A DNA stretch of 64,000 bases from Haemophilus sp. (GTDB taxonomy: Bacteria > Pseudomonadota > Gammaproteobacteria > Enterobacterales > Pasteurellaceae), in NCBI GenBank assembly GCA_019423025.1, contig JAHZCD010000006.1:61587-125586 (forward strand), given 5' to 3'. The position numbers were made by a program, and so were the translations under genes. Positions 1 through 9,167 of the stretch are shown piece after piece (within the stretch, counting starts at the first letter, position 1; each line of letters begins with the position of its first letter). The notes beneath the pieces were generated by a model, which saw only the letters and a program-made list of their open reading frames with translations, did no database searches and was not told the DNA's origin.

Positions 1-436
1 TTACTCTTGAAAAAAGGGAAAGAAGCACCTTATCTCCCTCAGCCTTACTTTTGCCATAAGCACTTAAGGGGCAAGTAATATCGCTTTCTGTATATTTACC
101 TTTTTTATATCCATCAAATACATAATCAGTAGATATATGTAAGATACTTGCATTAACTCTATTTGCAGCTTCAGCTAAATATTTTAGACCTTTTACATTA
201 ACGTCATGAACCAGTGACTCTTCAGTTTCAGCTCTATCCACATGAGTATAAGCTGCCCCATTAATAATAATATTCGGCTTAAACGAATCAACCAAAGACA
301 GTACAGCATTTTTATTCGTGATATCAAGCTCGCTATGTTTTAAAGCTAATATATCATGACCTTTTTCAATCCTTAATCTTTGTGTCAAAGCGAAACCTAT
401 TTGTCCATTTGCCCCTGTGATTAGGAATTTTGCCAC
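1..436 (-). CDS. rmlD: dTDP-4-dehydrorhamnose reductase RmlD (partial, C-terminus off window)
   Basis: This enzyme makes the NADPH-dependent last step to dTDP-L-rhamnose, a sugar donor for surface polysaccharide. Reading leftward, the product begins VAKFLITGANGQIG, with the GxxGxxG Rossmann motif. A STDYVFDG segment and a YGKSK (YxxxK) catalytic motif follow, and the frame is still open at base 1. About 145 codons are visible, roughly half of the usual 290. The start is a GTG one base after the rmlA stop, so translation is probably coupled. The gene is third after rmlB and rmlA. No rmlC (3,5-epimerase) is visible and it presumably lies beyond the left edge. Confidence 0.88.
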   Translation of the reverse strand, partial: MAKFLITGANGQIGFALTQRLRIEKGHDILALKHSELDITNKNAVLSLVDSFKPNIIINGAAYTHVDRAETEESLVHDVNVKGLKYLAEAANRVNASILHISTDYVFDGYKKGKYTESDITCPLSAYGKSKAEGDKVLLSLFSRV

Positions 437-437
437 A

Positions 438-1310
438 CTATTTTTCTTCCTTAATTATTCTAAGCAAGTATTGACCATACTCATTTTTCGTCATTGGTTT
501 CGCTAGTTTTTCAACTTGTTCTGAAGTGAGCCAACCATTACGCCATGCTATTTCTTCTAAACATGCTACTTGTAAACCTTGCACCTTTTCAATGGTACGA
601 ACAAATGAAGCCGCTTCATGTAAACTTTCGTGTGTACCAGTATCTAACCAAGCAAAACCTCGTCCAAGCAATTGCACATTGAGTGAGTCATCGTTTAAAT
701 ACATTTCGTTAAGAGTAGTAATCTCTAATTCTCCACGAGCAGAGGGCTTGACTTGTTTTGCAAATTCCACCACACGGTTATCATAAAAATATAAACCTGT
801 TACAGCATAGTTTGATTTTGGTTGAACTGGTTTTTCTTCAATCGAAACCGCTTTGAAGTTTTCATCAAATTCCACTACACCAAAGCGCTCAGGATCTTTC
901 ACTAAATATCCAAACACTGTTGCACCGCGGGGCTGTTTAACTGCCTCTTGCAACATTTGACTAAAGTGTTGACCGTAGAAAATGTTGTCGCCCAATACTA
1001 AGCAACAGCTATCACCATTGATAAACTCTTCACCAATAAGAAATGCTTGAGCTAAACCATCTGGACTTGGTTGAATTGCGTACTGTAAATTCACACCAAA
1101 GTCTGAACCATCACCTAATAAGCGCTTGAAACTTTCATTATCTTCAGGGGTAGTAATAATAAGAACATCACGAATACCCGCTAACATTAATACTGAAAGT
1201 GGATAGTAAATCATCGGTTTATCATAAACAGGCAAAAGCTGCTTAGACACACCTCGAGTAATGGGATAGAGGCGAGTACCAGAACCGCCTGCAAGAATAA
1301 TACCTTTCAT
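438..1310 (-). CDS. rmlA: Glucose-1-phosphate thymidylyltransferase RmlA
   Basis: RmlA condenses glucose-1-phosphate with dTTP to dTDP-glucose, the first step of dTDP-rhamnose synthesis in the cytoplasm. The 290-residue protein has the nucleotidyltransferase signature LAGGSGTRLYP near residue 6, SKQLLPVYDKPMIYYPL at about 22-38, and the GDNIFYG loop near residue 107. The length is typical of the family. It sits between rmlB (78 bp upstream) and rmlD (1 bp downstream) on the same strand, forming an rml operon. No terminator is visible on either side. Confidence 0.95.
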   Translation of the reverse strand: MKGIILAGGSGTRLYPITRGVSKQLLPVYDKPMIYYPLSVLMLAGIRDVLIITTPEDNESFKRLLGDGSDFGVNLQYAIQPSPDGLAQAFLIGEEFINGDSCCLVLGDNIFYGQHFSQMLQEAVKQPRGATVFGYLVKDPERFGVVEFDENFKAVSIEEKPVQPKSNYAVTGLYFYDNRVVEFAKQVKPSARGELEITTLNEMYLNDDSLNVQLLGRGFAWLDTGTHESLHEAASFVRTIEKVQGLQVACLEEIAWRNGWLTSEQVEKLAKPMTKNEYGQYLLRIIKEEK

Positions 1311-1388
1311 AAGGATACCTTTAAAAGAGCGGATAGATTTTCTTAAATTTTTGCAAATTATTAGAAAAACTTCACCGCTTGTTAATAA

Positions 1389-2453
1389 TTAGTTACCTAA
1401 ACGCTCACGGTTATACGAGCCATCTAATACACGGCTCCACCATTTTTTGTTATTTAAATACCATTCTACCGTTTTGCGGATACCTGATTCAAAAGTTTCT
1501 TGTGGCTTCCAACCTAATTCTCGGCCAATTTTGGCTGCATCAATCGCATAGCGTACGTCGTGACCAGGGCGATCTTTTACATAGGTAATAAGATCTTCAT
1601 ATTTTGCTACACCTTTTGGTTTGTTTGGCACTAGTTCTTCTAATAAACGACAAATAGTACGTACTACATCAATGTTTGCTTTCTCGTTATGCCCACCAAT
1701 GTTGTATGTTTCTCCTACTTCTCCTTCAGTTACTACTTTATATAATGCACGAGCATGATCTTCTACAAATAACCAGTCTCGAATTTGTTGACCATTCCCA
1801 TAAACTGGTAATGGCTTTCCATCTAGTGCATTTAAAATCATTAGTGGAATAAGTTTTTCGGGAAAGTGGAATGGACCATAGTTATTTGAGCAGTTAGTCA
1901 CAATCGTTGGTAAACCATAAGTACGTAACCATGCACGCACTAAGTGATCACTTGAAGCTTTAGATGCTGAATAAGGACTGCTAGGTGCATAAGGTGTAGT
2001 TTCAGTAAACAAGTCATCTGTTCCTTCTAAATCACCATATACCTCATCTGTTGAAATGTGGTGAAAACGGAACGCTGCTTTTTTTTCATCATTTAAAGAA
2101 TTCCAATAAGCACGGGCTGCTTCTAATAGCGTGTAAGTACCTACTATATTTGTTTCGATAAAAGCTGCTGGTCCATCAATAGAACGGTCAACATGACTTT
2201 CTGCTGCTAAATGCATTACGGCATCAGGTTGATGATGTTCAAATACACGTGCCAATGCTTTTGCATCACAAATATCCACTTGTTCAAATGCATAGCGTGG
2301 ATTATTTTCTACGGATTCTAAAGATTCTAAATTACCTGCATAAGTTAATTTATCAACATTTACCACGTTATCTTGCGTGTTTTCAATAATGTGGCGAACA
2401 ACTGCAGAGCCAATAAAACCAGCACCACCAGTAACCAAAATTGTTTTGCTCAT
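1389..2453 (-). CDS. rmlB: dTDP-glucose 4,6-dehydratase RmlB
   Basis: RmlB converts dTDP-glucose to dTDP-4-keto-6-deoxyglucose with bound NAD; it is an extended short-chain dehydrogenase. Visible motifs are TGGAGFIGS near the N-terminus, HLAAESHVDRS near residue 80, STDEVYGDL near 135 and YSASKASSD (YxxxK) near 160. Two in-frame ATGs lie at 2459 and 2453. The GAGG ribosome site touches the first but sits 6 bases before the second, so I chose 2453 (354 residues). It is the first gene of the rml operon. The upstream region also holds the terminator of glnA. Confidence 0.94.
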   Translation of the reverse strand: MSKTILVTGGAGFIGSAVVRHIIENTQDNVVNVDKLTYAGNLESLESVENNPRYAFEQVDICDAKALARVFEHHQPDAVMHLAAESHVDRSIDGPAAFIETNIVGTYTLLEAARAYWNSLNDEKKAAFRFHHISTDEVYGDLEGTDDLFTETTPYAPSSPYSASKASSDHLVRAWLRTYGLPTIVTNCSNNYGPFHFPEKLIPLMILNALDGKPLPVYGNGQQIRDWLFVEDHARALYKVVTEGEVGETYNIGGHNEKANIDVVRTICRLLEELVPNKPKGVAKYEDLITYVKDRPGHDVRYAIDAAKIGRELGWKPQETFESGIRKTVEWYLNNKKWWSRVLDGSYNRERLGN

Positions 2454-2548
2454 TTTCATCCTCTTGGTTATTTAACAAATAAAACATTACCCTGTATTCT
2501 ATTTGAAATAATACTATTTCACAATTAAAGAATACAATACTTATGAAA

Positions 2549-2576
2549 AAAGTGCGGTCATTTTTGACCGCACTTT
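2549..2576 (-). terminator. Inverted uptake-signal pair, probable glnA terminator
   Basis: The arms AAAGTGCGGTCA (2549-2560) and TGACCGCACTTT (2565-2576) form a 12-bp stem with a 4-base loop, followed by a T-rich stretch in the leftward direction. It lies 34 bases past the glnA stop. Each arm is a DNA uptake signal core, so the element probably serves both functions. Confidence 0.7.
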
Positions 2577-2609
2577 CCCTGTTAAACACTAGAATTCCGC
2601 TGTTTGTTA

Positions 2610-4028
2610 CTAAGCATAATACATCTCAAACTCAACAGGATGTGGTGTCATATTTAAACGTTCCACGTCTTTACGTTTAACACTAATAAATGCTTCGATA
2701 AAGTCTTTAGCAAATACGCCACCTTGCGTTAAGAATTCATAGTCTTTTTCTAATGAATTCAATGCTTCTTCTAGTGAGCTTGCTACCGCTGGAATATCTT
2801 TTAATTCTTCTGGTGGAAGATCGTAAAGATTTTTATCCATTGCATCGCCTGGGTGGATTTTGTTTACTACGCCATCAAGGCCAGCCATCAATAATGCAGC
2901 GAATGCCAGGTATGGGTTTGCCAATGGATCTGGGAAACGCGCTTCAATACGGATCGCTTTCGGGTTAGTTACTGCCGGGATACGGATTGAAGCAGAACGG
3001 TTGCTTGCAGAGTAAGCCAACAATACTGGCGCTTCAAAACCTGGCACTAAACGTTTGTATGAGTTAGTACTTGGGTTAGTGAATGCATTTAATGCTTTAG
3101 CGTGCTTAATGATACCACCAATGTAATAAAGTGCGGTTTCAGAAAGACCTGCATATTTATCACCTTGGAAAATATTTTTACCGTCTTTGCTTAATGACAT
3201 ATTACAGTGCATACCCGAACCATTATCACCTGTGATTGGTTTTGGCATAAAGCAAGCGGTTTTACCATGTTCTAATGCAACGTTTTGCACCACATATTTA
3301 TAGATTTGAGTTTCATCCGCTTTCAAGGTTAAGCTATTGAATTTCGTTGCAATTTCATTTTGACCTGCAGTCGCCACTTCATGGTGGTGAGCTTCTACGA
3401 CTAAGCCCATTTCTTCTAAAATCAAACACATTTCAGAACGAATATCGTGTGCTGTATCAATTGGAGCAACCGCACAGTAACCGCCTTTTTTCAATGGACG
3501 ATAGGCGTTGTTACCACCTTCGTATTTTTTGTTGGTGTTCCAAGCCGCTTCAATGTCATCAACGACAAAAGAAGCACGGTTCATTGATACATCAAAACGT
3601 ACATCATCAAATAAGAAGAACTCTGGTTCAGGACCAAAGAATGCTTGATCCGCAATACCGATTGAACGCATATAGTTTTCGGCACGAATGGCAATTGAAC
3701 GCGGGTCACGATCATAGCTTTGCATGGTTGTTGGTTCATAAATACTACAACGAATAGAGAGGGTTGGGATCTGCGCAAATGGATCGACTACCGCAGTCTC
3801 AGCGATTGGCATTAAAAGCATATCGGCTTTGTTAATGGTTTTCCAACCTTCAACAGAAGAGCCATCGAACATTTTGCCATCTTCAAACATATCTTCATCG
3901 ACAAGGCTAACCGGAATAGAAACACCGTGTTCTTTACCTTTGATGTCGGTGAAACGAAGTAGCACGAACTTAATATCGTTCTCTTCGATCAGTTTGAATA
4001 CGTTGGCAATTGCATTTGCATTTGGCAT
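2610..4028 (-). CDS. glnA: Glutamine synthetase type I
   Basis: This enzyme makes glutamine from glutamate, ammonia and ATP as a cytoplasmic dodecamer. The 472-residue product has the usual type I length. It shows the DGSSVEGWK segment near residue 55, the GPEPEFFLFD metal-binding segment near 130, and PKPITGDNGSGMH near 262. The NLYDLPPEE motif near residue 400 carries the tyrosine that GlnE adenylylates, so the enzyme is probably of the adenylylated class. The gene stands alone, divergent from typA, with a strong uptake-signal terminator behind it. No glnL/glnG pair is present in the window. Confidence 0.97.
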   Translation of the reverse strand: MPNANAIANVFKLIEENDIKFVLLRFTDIKGKEHGVSIPVSLVDEDMFEDGKMFDGSSVEGWKTINKADMLLMPIAETAVVDPFAQIPTLSIRCSIYEPTTMQSYDRDPRSIAIRAENYMRSIGIADQAFFGPEPEFFLFDDVRFDVSMNRASFVVDDIEAAWNTNKKYEGGNNAYRPLKKGGYCAVAPIDTAHDIRSEMCLILEEMGLVVEAHHHEVATAGQNEIATKFNSLTLKADETQIYKYVVQNVALEHGKTACFMPKPITGDNGSGMHCNMSLSKDGKNIFQGDKYAGLSETALYYIGGIIKHAKALNAFTNPSTNSYKRLVPGFEAPVLLAYSASNRSASIRIPAVTNPKAIRIEARFPDPLANPYLAFAALLMAGLDGVVNKIHPGDAMDKNLYDLPPEELKDIPAVASSLEEALNSLEKDYEFLTQGGVFAKDFIEAFISVKRKDVERLNMTPHPVEFEMYYA

Positions 4029-4080
4029 AAGGAGTCCTCTATTTTGCTATGTGTATAATCTTTATAAAAATTAAAAGAGC

Positions 4081-4086
4081 ATTATA
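4081..4086 (-). promoter_or_regulatory. Candidate -10 hexamer for glnA
   Basis: Read leftward, the complement of ATTATA is a perfect TATAAT, 53 bases upstream of the glnA start. No convincing -35 element lies 16-18 bases further up, so an activator may be needed. I saw no GG-N10-GC sigma-54 signature in the 248-base gap. Confidence 0.35.
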
Positions 4087-4155
4087 ACGCAATCGCTTGC
4101 TTTTTTCATAAGATTTATTTTATGTCCTGGCATAGCAGAGCAGCGAAATATCGTG

Positions 4156-4161
4156 TATAAT
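4156..4161 (+). promoter_or_regulatory. Candidate -10 hexamer for typA
   Basis: A perfect TATAAT, preceded directly by TG, lies 115 bases before the typA ATG. The -35 region is weak. The leader between it and typA contains a T/C-rich stretch and no obvious strong hairpin. Confidence 0.4.
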
Positions 4162-4276
4162 TTTTGCCCTTTCGAGATTCTCGTAGAGTGAGTTTACTCA
4201 CTAATTCAAACTACTTGGACTATTCGGTGGCATTAAAATTCCACCCTACAAAACTTAAACTTTAAGAACGTAATAA

Positions 4277-6127
4277 ATGAAAAACGACATTGATATTAAC
4301 AAATTGCGCAATATCGCAATTATCGCCCACGTTGACCATGGTAAAACCACCCTCGTTGACAAACTTCTTCAACAATCCGGTACATTTGAATCAACGCGTG
4401 GTGATGTTGATGAACGCGTAATGGACTCAAACGATCTAGAAAAAGAACGTGGTATTACCATTCTTGCAAAAAATACCGCAATTAACTGGAATGGTTATCG
4501 CATTAACATCGTAGATACCCCAGGACACGCCGACTTCGGTGGTGAAGTAGAACGTGTACTTTCTATGGTGGACTCTGTACTTTTAGTGGTAGATGCCTTT
4601 GACGGCCCAATGCCACAAACGCGTTTCGTGACACAAAAAGCCTTTGCTCATGGTTTAAAACCAATCGTAGTTATCAACAAAGTTGACCGTCCAGGCGCAC
4701 GTCCTGATTGGGTGGTGGATCAAGTTTTCGATTTATTCGTTAACCTTGGTGCAACCGATGAGCAATTAGACTTCCCTATTATCTATGCTTCAGCATTAAA
4801 TGGTGTAGCTGGTCTTGAACACGAAGATTTAGCGGAAGACATGACCCCATTATTTGAAGCGATTGTTCAACACGTTGAACCGCCAAAAGTGGAACTTGAT
4901 GCCCCATTCCAAATGCAAATTTCCCAATTAGACTATAACAGCTATGTGGGTGTTATCGGTATTGGTCGTATCAAACGTGGTGCAATCAAACCAAACCAAC
5001 CTGTAACGATTATTGATGGTGAAGGTAAAACTCGCCAAGGCCGTGTGGGTCAAGTATTAGGTCACCTTGGTTTACAACGTTATGAAGAAGATATCGCTTA
5101 TGCGGGCGACATCATTGCGATTACCGGTTTAGGTGAATTAAATATTTCTGACACCCTTTGTGATATCAATGCGGTTGAAGCCTTACCTTCATTAACCGTT
5201 GATGAACCAACTGTAACCATGTTCTTCTGTGTAAATACTTCACCGTTTGCGGGTCAAGAAGGTAAATATGTGACTTCTCGTCAAATTCTTGAACGTTTAA
5301 ACAAAGAGTTAGTTCACAACGTGGCATTACGCGTAGAAGAAACACCAAACCCAGATGAATTCCGTGTTTCTGGCCGTGGAGAATTACACCTTTCTGTATT
5401 AATTGAAAATATGCGTCGTGAAGGTTATGAGCTTGCGGTTTCTCGTCCTAAAGTAATCTACCGTGAAATCAACGGCAAAAAACAAGAGCCTTACGAGCAA
5501 GTTACCATCGACGTAGAAGAACAACACCAAGGTTCTGTCATGGAAGCATTAGGTATCCGTAAAGGTGAAGTTCGCGATATGATGCCAGATGGAAAAGGTC
5601 GTGTACGTTTAGAATATATCATCCCTAGCCGTGGCTTGATCGGTTTCCGTGGTGAATTCATGACTATGACATCTGGTACTGGTTTACTTTACTCTAGTTT
5701 CGATCACTACGATGACATCAAACCAGGTGAAATCGGCCAACGTAAAAACGGTGTATTAATTTCTAACGCAACCGGTAAAGCACTTGCTTATGCACTATTT
5801 GGTTTACAAGAGCGTGGTAAATTAATGATCGAAGCCAACGTAGAAGTTTACGAAGGTCAAATCATCGGTATTCACAGCCGTACAAACGACTTAACCGTAA
5901 ACTGTTTACAAGGTAAAAAACTCACCAATATGCGTGCATCAGGTAAAGATGATGCAATCGTCTTAACCACGCCGGTGAAATTTACACTTGAACAAGCTAT
6001 CGAGTTTATCGATGATGACGAGTTAGTCGAAGTCACACCTGAATCGATCCGTATCCGTAAAAAACTCTTAACGGAAAACGATCGTAAACGTGCAAACCGT
6101 ACAACAACCAGTACGAGCACACACTAA
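4277..6127 (+). CDS. typA: Translational GTPase TypA/BipA
   Basis: BipA is a ribosome-binding GTPase related to EF-G and LepA that acts in 50S assembly and stress or cold adaptation. The 616-residue protein carries G1 AHVDHGKT near residue 18, G3 DTPGH near 75 and G4 NKVD near 130, followed by the EF-G-like domains and the BipA-specific C-terminal domain. A long lysine/arginine- and threonine-rich tail (RKKLLTENDRKRANRTTTS) closes it. The ATG at 4277 matches the family N-terminus, although the ribosome site is weak. It is convergent with rdgC across a shared terminator. Confidence 0.96.
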   Translation: MKNDIDINKLRNIAIIAHVDHGKTTLVDKLLQQSGTFESTRGDVDERVMDSNDLEKERGITILAKNTAINWNGYRINIVDTPGHADFGGEVERVLSMVDSVLLVVDAFDGPMPQTRFVTQKAFAHGLKPIVVINKVDRPGARPDWVVDQVFDLFVNLGATDEQLDFPIIYASALNGVAGLEHEDLAEDMTPLFEAIVQHVEPPKVELDAPFQMQISQLDYNSYVGVIGIGRIKRGAIKPNQPVTIIDGEGKTRQGRVGQVLGHLGLQRYEEDIAYAGDIIAITGLGELNISDTLCDINAVEALPSLTVDEPTVTMFFCVNTSPFAGQEGKYVTSRQILERLNKELVHNVALRVEETPNPDEFRVSGRGELHLSVLIENMRREGYELAVSRPKVIYREINGKKQEPYEQVTIDVEEQHQGSVMEALGIRKGEVRDMMPDGKGRVRLEYIIPSRGLIGFRGEFMTMTSGTGLLYSSFDHYDDIKPGEIGQRKNGVLISNATGKALAYALFGLQERGKLMIEANVEVYEGQIIGIHSRTNDLTVNCLQGKKLTNMRASGKDDAIVLTTPVKFTLEQAIEFIDDDELVEVTPESIRIRKKLLTENDRKRANRTTTSTSTH

Positions 6128-6167
6128 TTAAAAACGTGCGGAAATTTGACCGCACTTTTAAACAAAC

Positions 6168-6195
6168 AAAAGGCGAACATCATGTTCGCCTTTTT
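6168..6195. terminator. Bidirectional terminator between typA and rdgC
   Basis: AAAAGGCGAACAT (6168-6180) pairs with ATGTTCGCCTTTT (6182-6194), with an A run on the left and a T run on the right. It can therefore end typA rightward and rdgC leftward. A degenerate uptake-signal pair sits just before it at about 6132-6158. Confidence 0.85.
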
Positions 6196-6209
6196 ATTTT
6201 ATGATAAAA

Positions 6210-7121
6210 CTAGCCTAATCTGACTTTCTCACCACCAAATTCATCGAGTAAATTTTCGGTCAGTTTAGATAAAATACCCGTCATTAATACAAAATCAGCA
6301 TCAAAGCGTTGCGCATAATCTTCTTTTAAAATATCCGCATTTTTCTCACGCACCGCATCAGCAAATTTTAAACGTTTGAGCGTGCAATCTTCATTAAACA
6401 CAAACGTCAGCGTATCTTCCCATTCCAATGCGAGCTTACTCACCACTTTTTTGCCATCTTGTAAAAGCGCGAGAATCTCTTCATTTTCCAAAGGCTGTTT
6501 TTTGCAGCGGATCACGCTGTCTTCTTGGCTTCCACGTAATTCAGCCTCTTCTAACGCCACCAACCAATGCGGAATTTTTTCCTGCACAATCCAATCCGTT
6601 AAAATAGTCGAAGGTTCATTAGCAAATGCCAACGGCACAACCGGTAAGGAACCAAGTGATTTACGTAACAATGCCAACGCATCTTCTGCACGTTTACTGG
6701 ATGCCGCATCGACATGAACAAGATTGTTCTCCGTATCAATCCACACGGCAGTTTGCTGATTTTTACTGAACGCACGCGGCAATAAATTCATCACCACATC
6801 ATCTTTTAACGTTTGTTTTTCCGTTTTCTTCAATTTACGGTTTTCTTTTTGCTCAAGGCTTTCAATGCGTTCATCTAATTCACGTTTCACCACATTCGCC
6901 GGCAACATTTTCTCTTCTTTTTTCGCAACTAACAAAATGTGTTTACCCACTGAAAAATACAATAACTCGCTGCCTTTCAAGGGACTCGCCCAACCAAATT
7001 TACTTTGATCTTGTGAGCCACAAGGATGAAATTCACAATCTGACAACTGGCGTTGTAATTCATTAAGATCCCAATCTAAGGGCTTAGTCAGCCTATATGA
7101 CATTAAATTTTTAAACCACAT
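6210..7121 (-). CDS. rdgC: Recombination-associated protein RdgC
   Basis: RdgC is a ring-shaped DNA-binding protein that limits RecA activity at replication forks. The product from 7121 is 303 residues, the same as E. coli RdgC. It shares MWFKNLMSYRL at the start, FHPCGSQD near residue 33, LLPRAFSK near 113, RKSLGSLPVVPL near 150 and DFAQRFDADFxLMTGxL near the end. An open frame extends 19 codons upstream, but AAGGAAG precedes the ATG at 7121 and homology starts there, so I used that start. It is divergent from proC. Confidence 0.95.
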   Translation of the reverse strand: MWFKNLMSYRLTKPLDWDLNELQRQLSDCEFHPCGSQDQSKFGWASPLKGSELLYFSVGKHILLVAKKEEKMLPANVVKRELDERIESLEQKENRKLKKTEKQTLKDDVVMNLLPRAFSKNQQTAVWIDTENNLVHVDAASSKRAEDALALLRKSLGSLPVVPLAFANEPSTILTDWIVQEKIPHWLVALEEAELRGSQEDSVIRCKKQPLENEEILALLQDGKKVVSKLALEWEDTLTFVFNEDCTLKRLKFADAVREKNADILKEDYAQRFDADFVLMTGILSKLTENLLDEFGGEKVRLG

Positions 7122-7186
7122 CGTAACACTTCCTTCATAATAGGGTAAAATACGCGACATTGTAGCCCATAAACTCACGGGAAAAA

Positions 7187-8005
7187 ATGATGCAACAGAA
7201 ATTAATTGCCTTCATCGGTGGTGGCAATATGGCACAAGCGATTGTGTTAGGCCTATTAAAACAAGGTTATCCTGCCGATAAAATTATCGTTAATGATCCT
7301 AATGAAGAGAAACGTGCTTTTTTTGCTCAATACGGCGTCGCCGTTTCTACGGATAACGAGCAATCCATCACACAATCTCAAGTTGTGTTATTTGCGGTTA
7401 AGCCACAAGTCCTTGCTGATGTTTGCAAGCCATTAAGTGCGGTTGATTTTTCTGATAAATTAATCATTTCTATTGCGGCGGGTATTTCGACCGCCCGATT
7501 AGCCGAACTCATCCCAACAGCAAAATCCATTGTTCGCGTGATGCCAAACACGCCTGCATTAGTGGGTGAAGGCATGGCAGGCTTATTTGCCGATAAAAAC
7601 ACACCTGAAATTGACCGCGCTTTTGCGGAAGATTTACTTTCAGCTGTAGGGAAAACCACTTGGGTGACAAATGAAGATCAAATGCATGCAGTCACTGCTG
7701 CGTCTGGCAGTAGCCCAGCTTACTTCTTCCAATTTTTAGAAGCCATGCAACAAGGCCTAATGGAAATGGGATTAGATGAAAACCAATCTCGTGAGTTGGT
7801 ACAACAAGCTATGTTAGGTTCAGCGAAGTTGGTGATTGAAAATCCTCAAACAGCCCTTTCGACTTTACGAGAAAATGTAACCTCAAAAGGCGGCACCACC
7901 GCAGCCGCATTAAATGTGTTCAATCAACATCAATTTAACAACATCATTAAACAAGCGATGCAAGCCTGTGTGGCACGCTCACAAGAAATGGAAAAATTAT
8001 TCTAA
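7187..8005 (+). CDS. proC: Pyrroline-5-carboxylate reductase
   Basis: ProC reduces pyrroline-5-carboxylate to proline with NAD(P)H, the last step of proline synthesis. The 272-residue protein starts with an IAFIGGGNMAQAI nucleotide-binding motif. RVMPNTPALVGEGM follows near residue 117, and the family signature around TAASGSSPAYFF and TSKGGTTAAAL lies in the C-terminal half. Two adjacent ATGs (7187 and 7190) are both possible. The stop codon overlaps the next ATG by one base (TAATG), so the MFS transporter is translationally coupled. Confidence 0.95.
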   Translation: MMQQKLIAFIGGGNMAQAIVLGLLKQGYPADKIIVNDPNEEKRAFFAQYGVAVSTDNEQSITQSQVVLFAVKPQVLADVCKPLSAVDFSDKLIISIAAGISTARLAELIPTAKSIVRVMPNTPALVGEGMAGLFADKNTPEIDRAFAEDLLSAVGKTTWVTNEDQMHAVTAASGSSPAYFFQFLEAMQQGLMEMGLDENQSRELVQQAMLGSAKLVIENPQTALSTLRENVTSKGGTTAAALNVFNQHQFNNIIKQAMQACVARSQEMEKLF

Positions 8006-9165
8006 TGCAAGTTCGTCCTTTTACTTGGCTCGCCTTGAGCTTTTTTGGCTACTACTGTGCCTACGGTGTGTTTCTTCCACTTTTCCCGGCATGGTTGAAA
8101 ACGCAATCTTATAGCGAAGAAAGCATCGGCTTATTGCTTGCCTGTGCCTACATTTTCCGTTTCAGCGGCGGTATTTTATTTTCCGGCTTAATCAAACGCG
8201 TTTCCCTCTTAGTAAATGGCTTACGTTATTTAGGCGTGGCCAGTGCCATTACAATGGCCTTAATTGGACTGATGTCGCACAATTTCTGGCTCTTGTCTAT
8301 TGGACTTGCGTTGTATTCCATGGTGAATGCGGCCGGTATGCCGATTGGTGATAGCCTTGCCAGTACATGGCAACAACAAATTCATTTAGATTATGGCAAA
8401 GCGCGCTTAATTGGTTCCTTTGCGTTCGTTGTCGGTGTGATGGTATTCGGTTATTTTGTTGGGCTCGTGGGTGAGCAATATATTACTTGGATGATCACAG
8501 GCATACTCGTTTTCTATAGCATCGTTCAATTACTTCATCCTAATCCAATGCCGCAAGATGAACCTCAAAGTGCGGTTGAAAATTCTGTTGGATTTTTAGA
8601 CTTACTGAAAAATAAAACCACCCTTCGTTTGTTTATTGCGATAGCACTCATTCAAGGATCGCATGCAGCTTATTACTCATATAGCACTATTTTTTGGACA
8701 AATCATGGCCACTCCGTTTCCGATGCGGGTTTATTTTGGGGAATCAGTGTATTAGCTGAAATCGTGGTCTTTTTCTTCTCCACTCGATTATTCAAAAACT
8801 GGAGCATTACGGCCCTTTTCTATCTCACCGGTATTGCGGCTATCGTGCGTTGGCTCGCTTTCGGTTATGCCGACACCTTTGCTGAAATCGTCCTATTGCA
8901 ATGTTTTCACAGTCTTACTTATGTCGTCGGCCATTACGCGACCGTGCGTTATATCACCACTCAACCACAAACCCATATTGCGAAATTACAAGGCTTATAC
9001 AATGCCTTGGCGGGATGTGCAGCCATTGCGATTTTCACTGCGCTTTCTGGCGTACTTTATCCAATTTCGCCAGTTTATGCCTTTAGTTTAATGGCCGCCT
9101 TTGCTTTCATCGGATTATTTATCACTCCACGTGGCGTGAAAGCCTTTTTGGTACATAGAGTATAA
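8005..9165 (+). CDS. MFS transporter, HcaT-like
   Basis: This is a 386-residue polytopic protein with about 12 predicted membrane segments of the major facilitator superfamily. The N-terminus (WLALSFFGYYCAYGVFLPLFPAWLK) and the RFSGGILFSGLIKR loop resemble E. coli HcaT, a putative 3-phenylpropionate/nucleoside-type carrier. The hca catabolic genes are absent, so that substrate is not supported here. It overlaps proC by one base and ends 2 bases before xerD, suggesting a proC-MFS-xerD transcript. The substrate is unknown. Confidence 0.8.
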   Translation: MQVRPFTWLALSFFGYYCAYGVFLPLFPAWLKTQSYSEESIGLLLACAYIFRFSGGILFSGLIKRVSLLVNGLRYLGVASAITMALIGLMSHNFWLLSIGLALYSMVNAAGMPIGDSLASTWQQQIHLDYGKARLIGSFAFVVGVMVFGYFVGLVGEQYITWMITGILVFYSIVQLLHPNPMPQDEPQSAVENSVGFLDLLKNKTTLRLFIAIALIQGSHAAYYSYSTIFWTNHGHSVSDAGLFWGISVLAEIVVFFFSTRLFKNWSITALFYLTGIAAIVRWLAFGYADTFAEIVLLQCFHSLTYVVGHYATVRYITTQPQTHIAKLQGLYNALAGCAAIAIFTALSGVLYPISPVYAFSLMAAFAFIGLFITPRGVKAFLVHRV

Positions 9166-9167
9166 AC

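Noticed and set aside
2383..2589. 68-codon leftward open frame across the rmlB start and upstream gap
   Set aside because: It overlaps the well-supported rmlB N-terminus in another frame and runs through the glnA terminator; no domain or ribosome site supports it.
3347..3757. 136-codon rightward open frame inside glnA
   Set aside because: Fully antisense to a highly conserved gene; the composition is that of a shadow frame.
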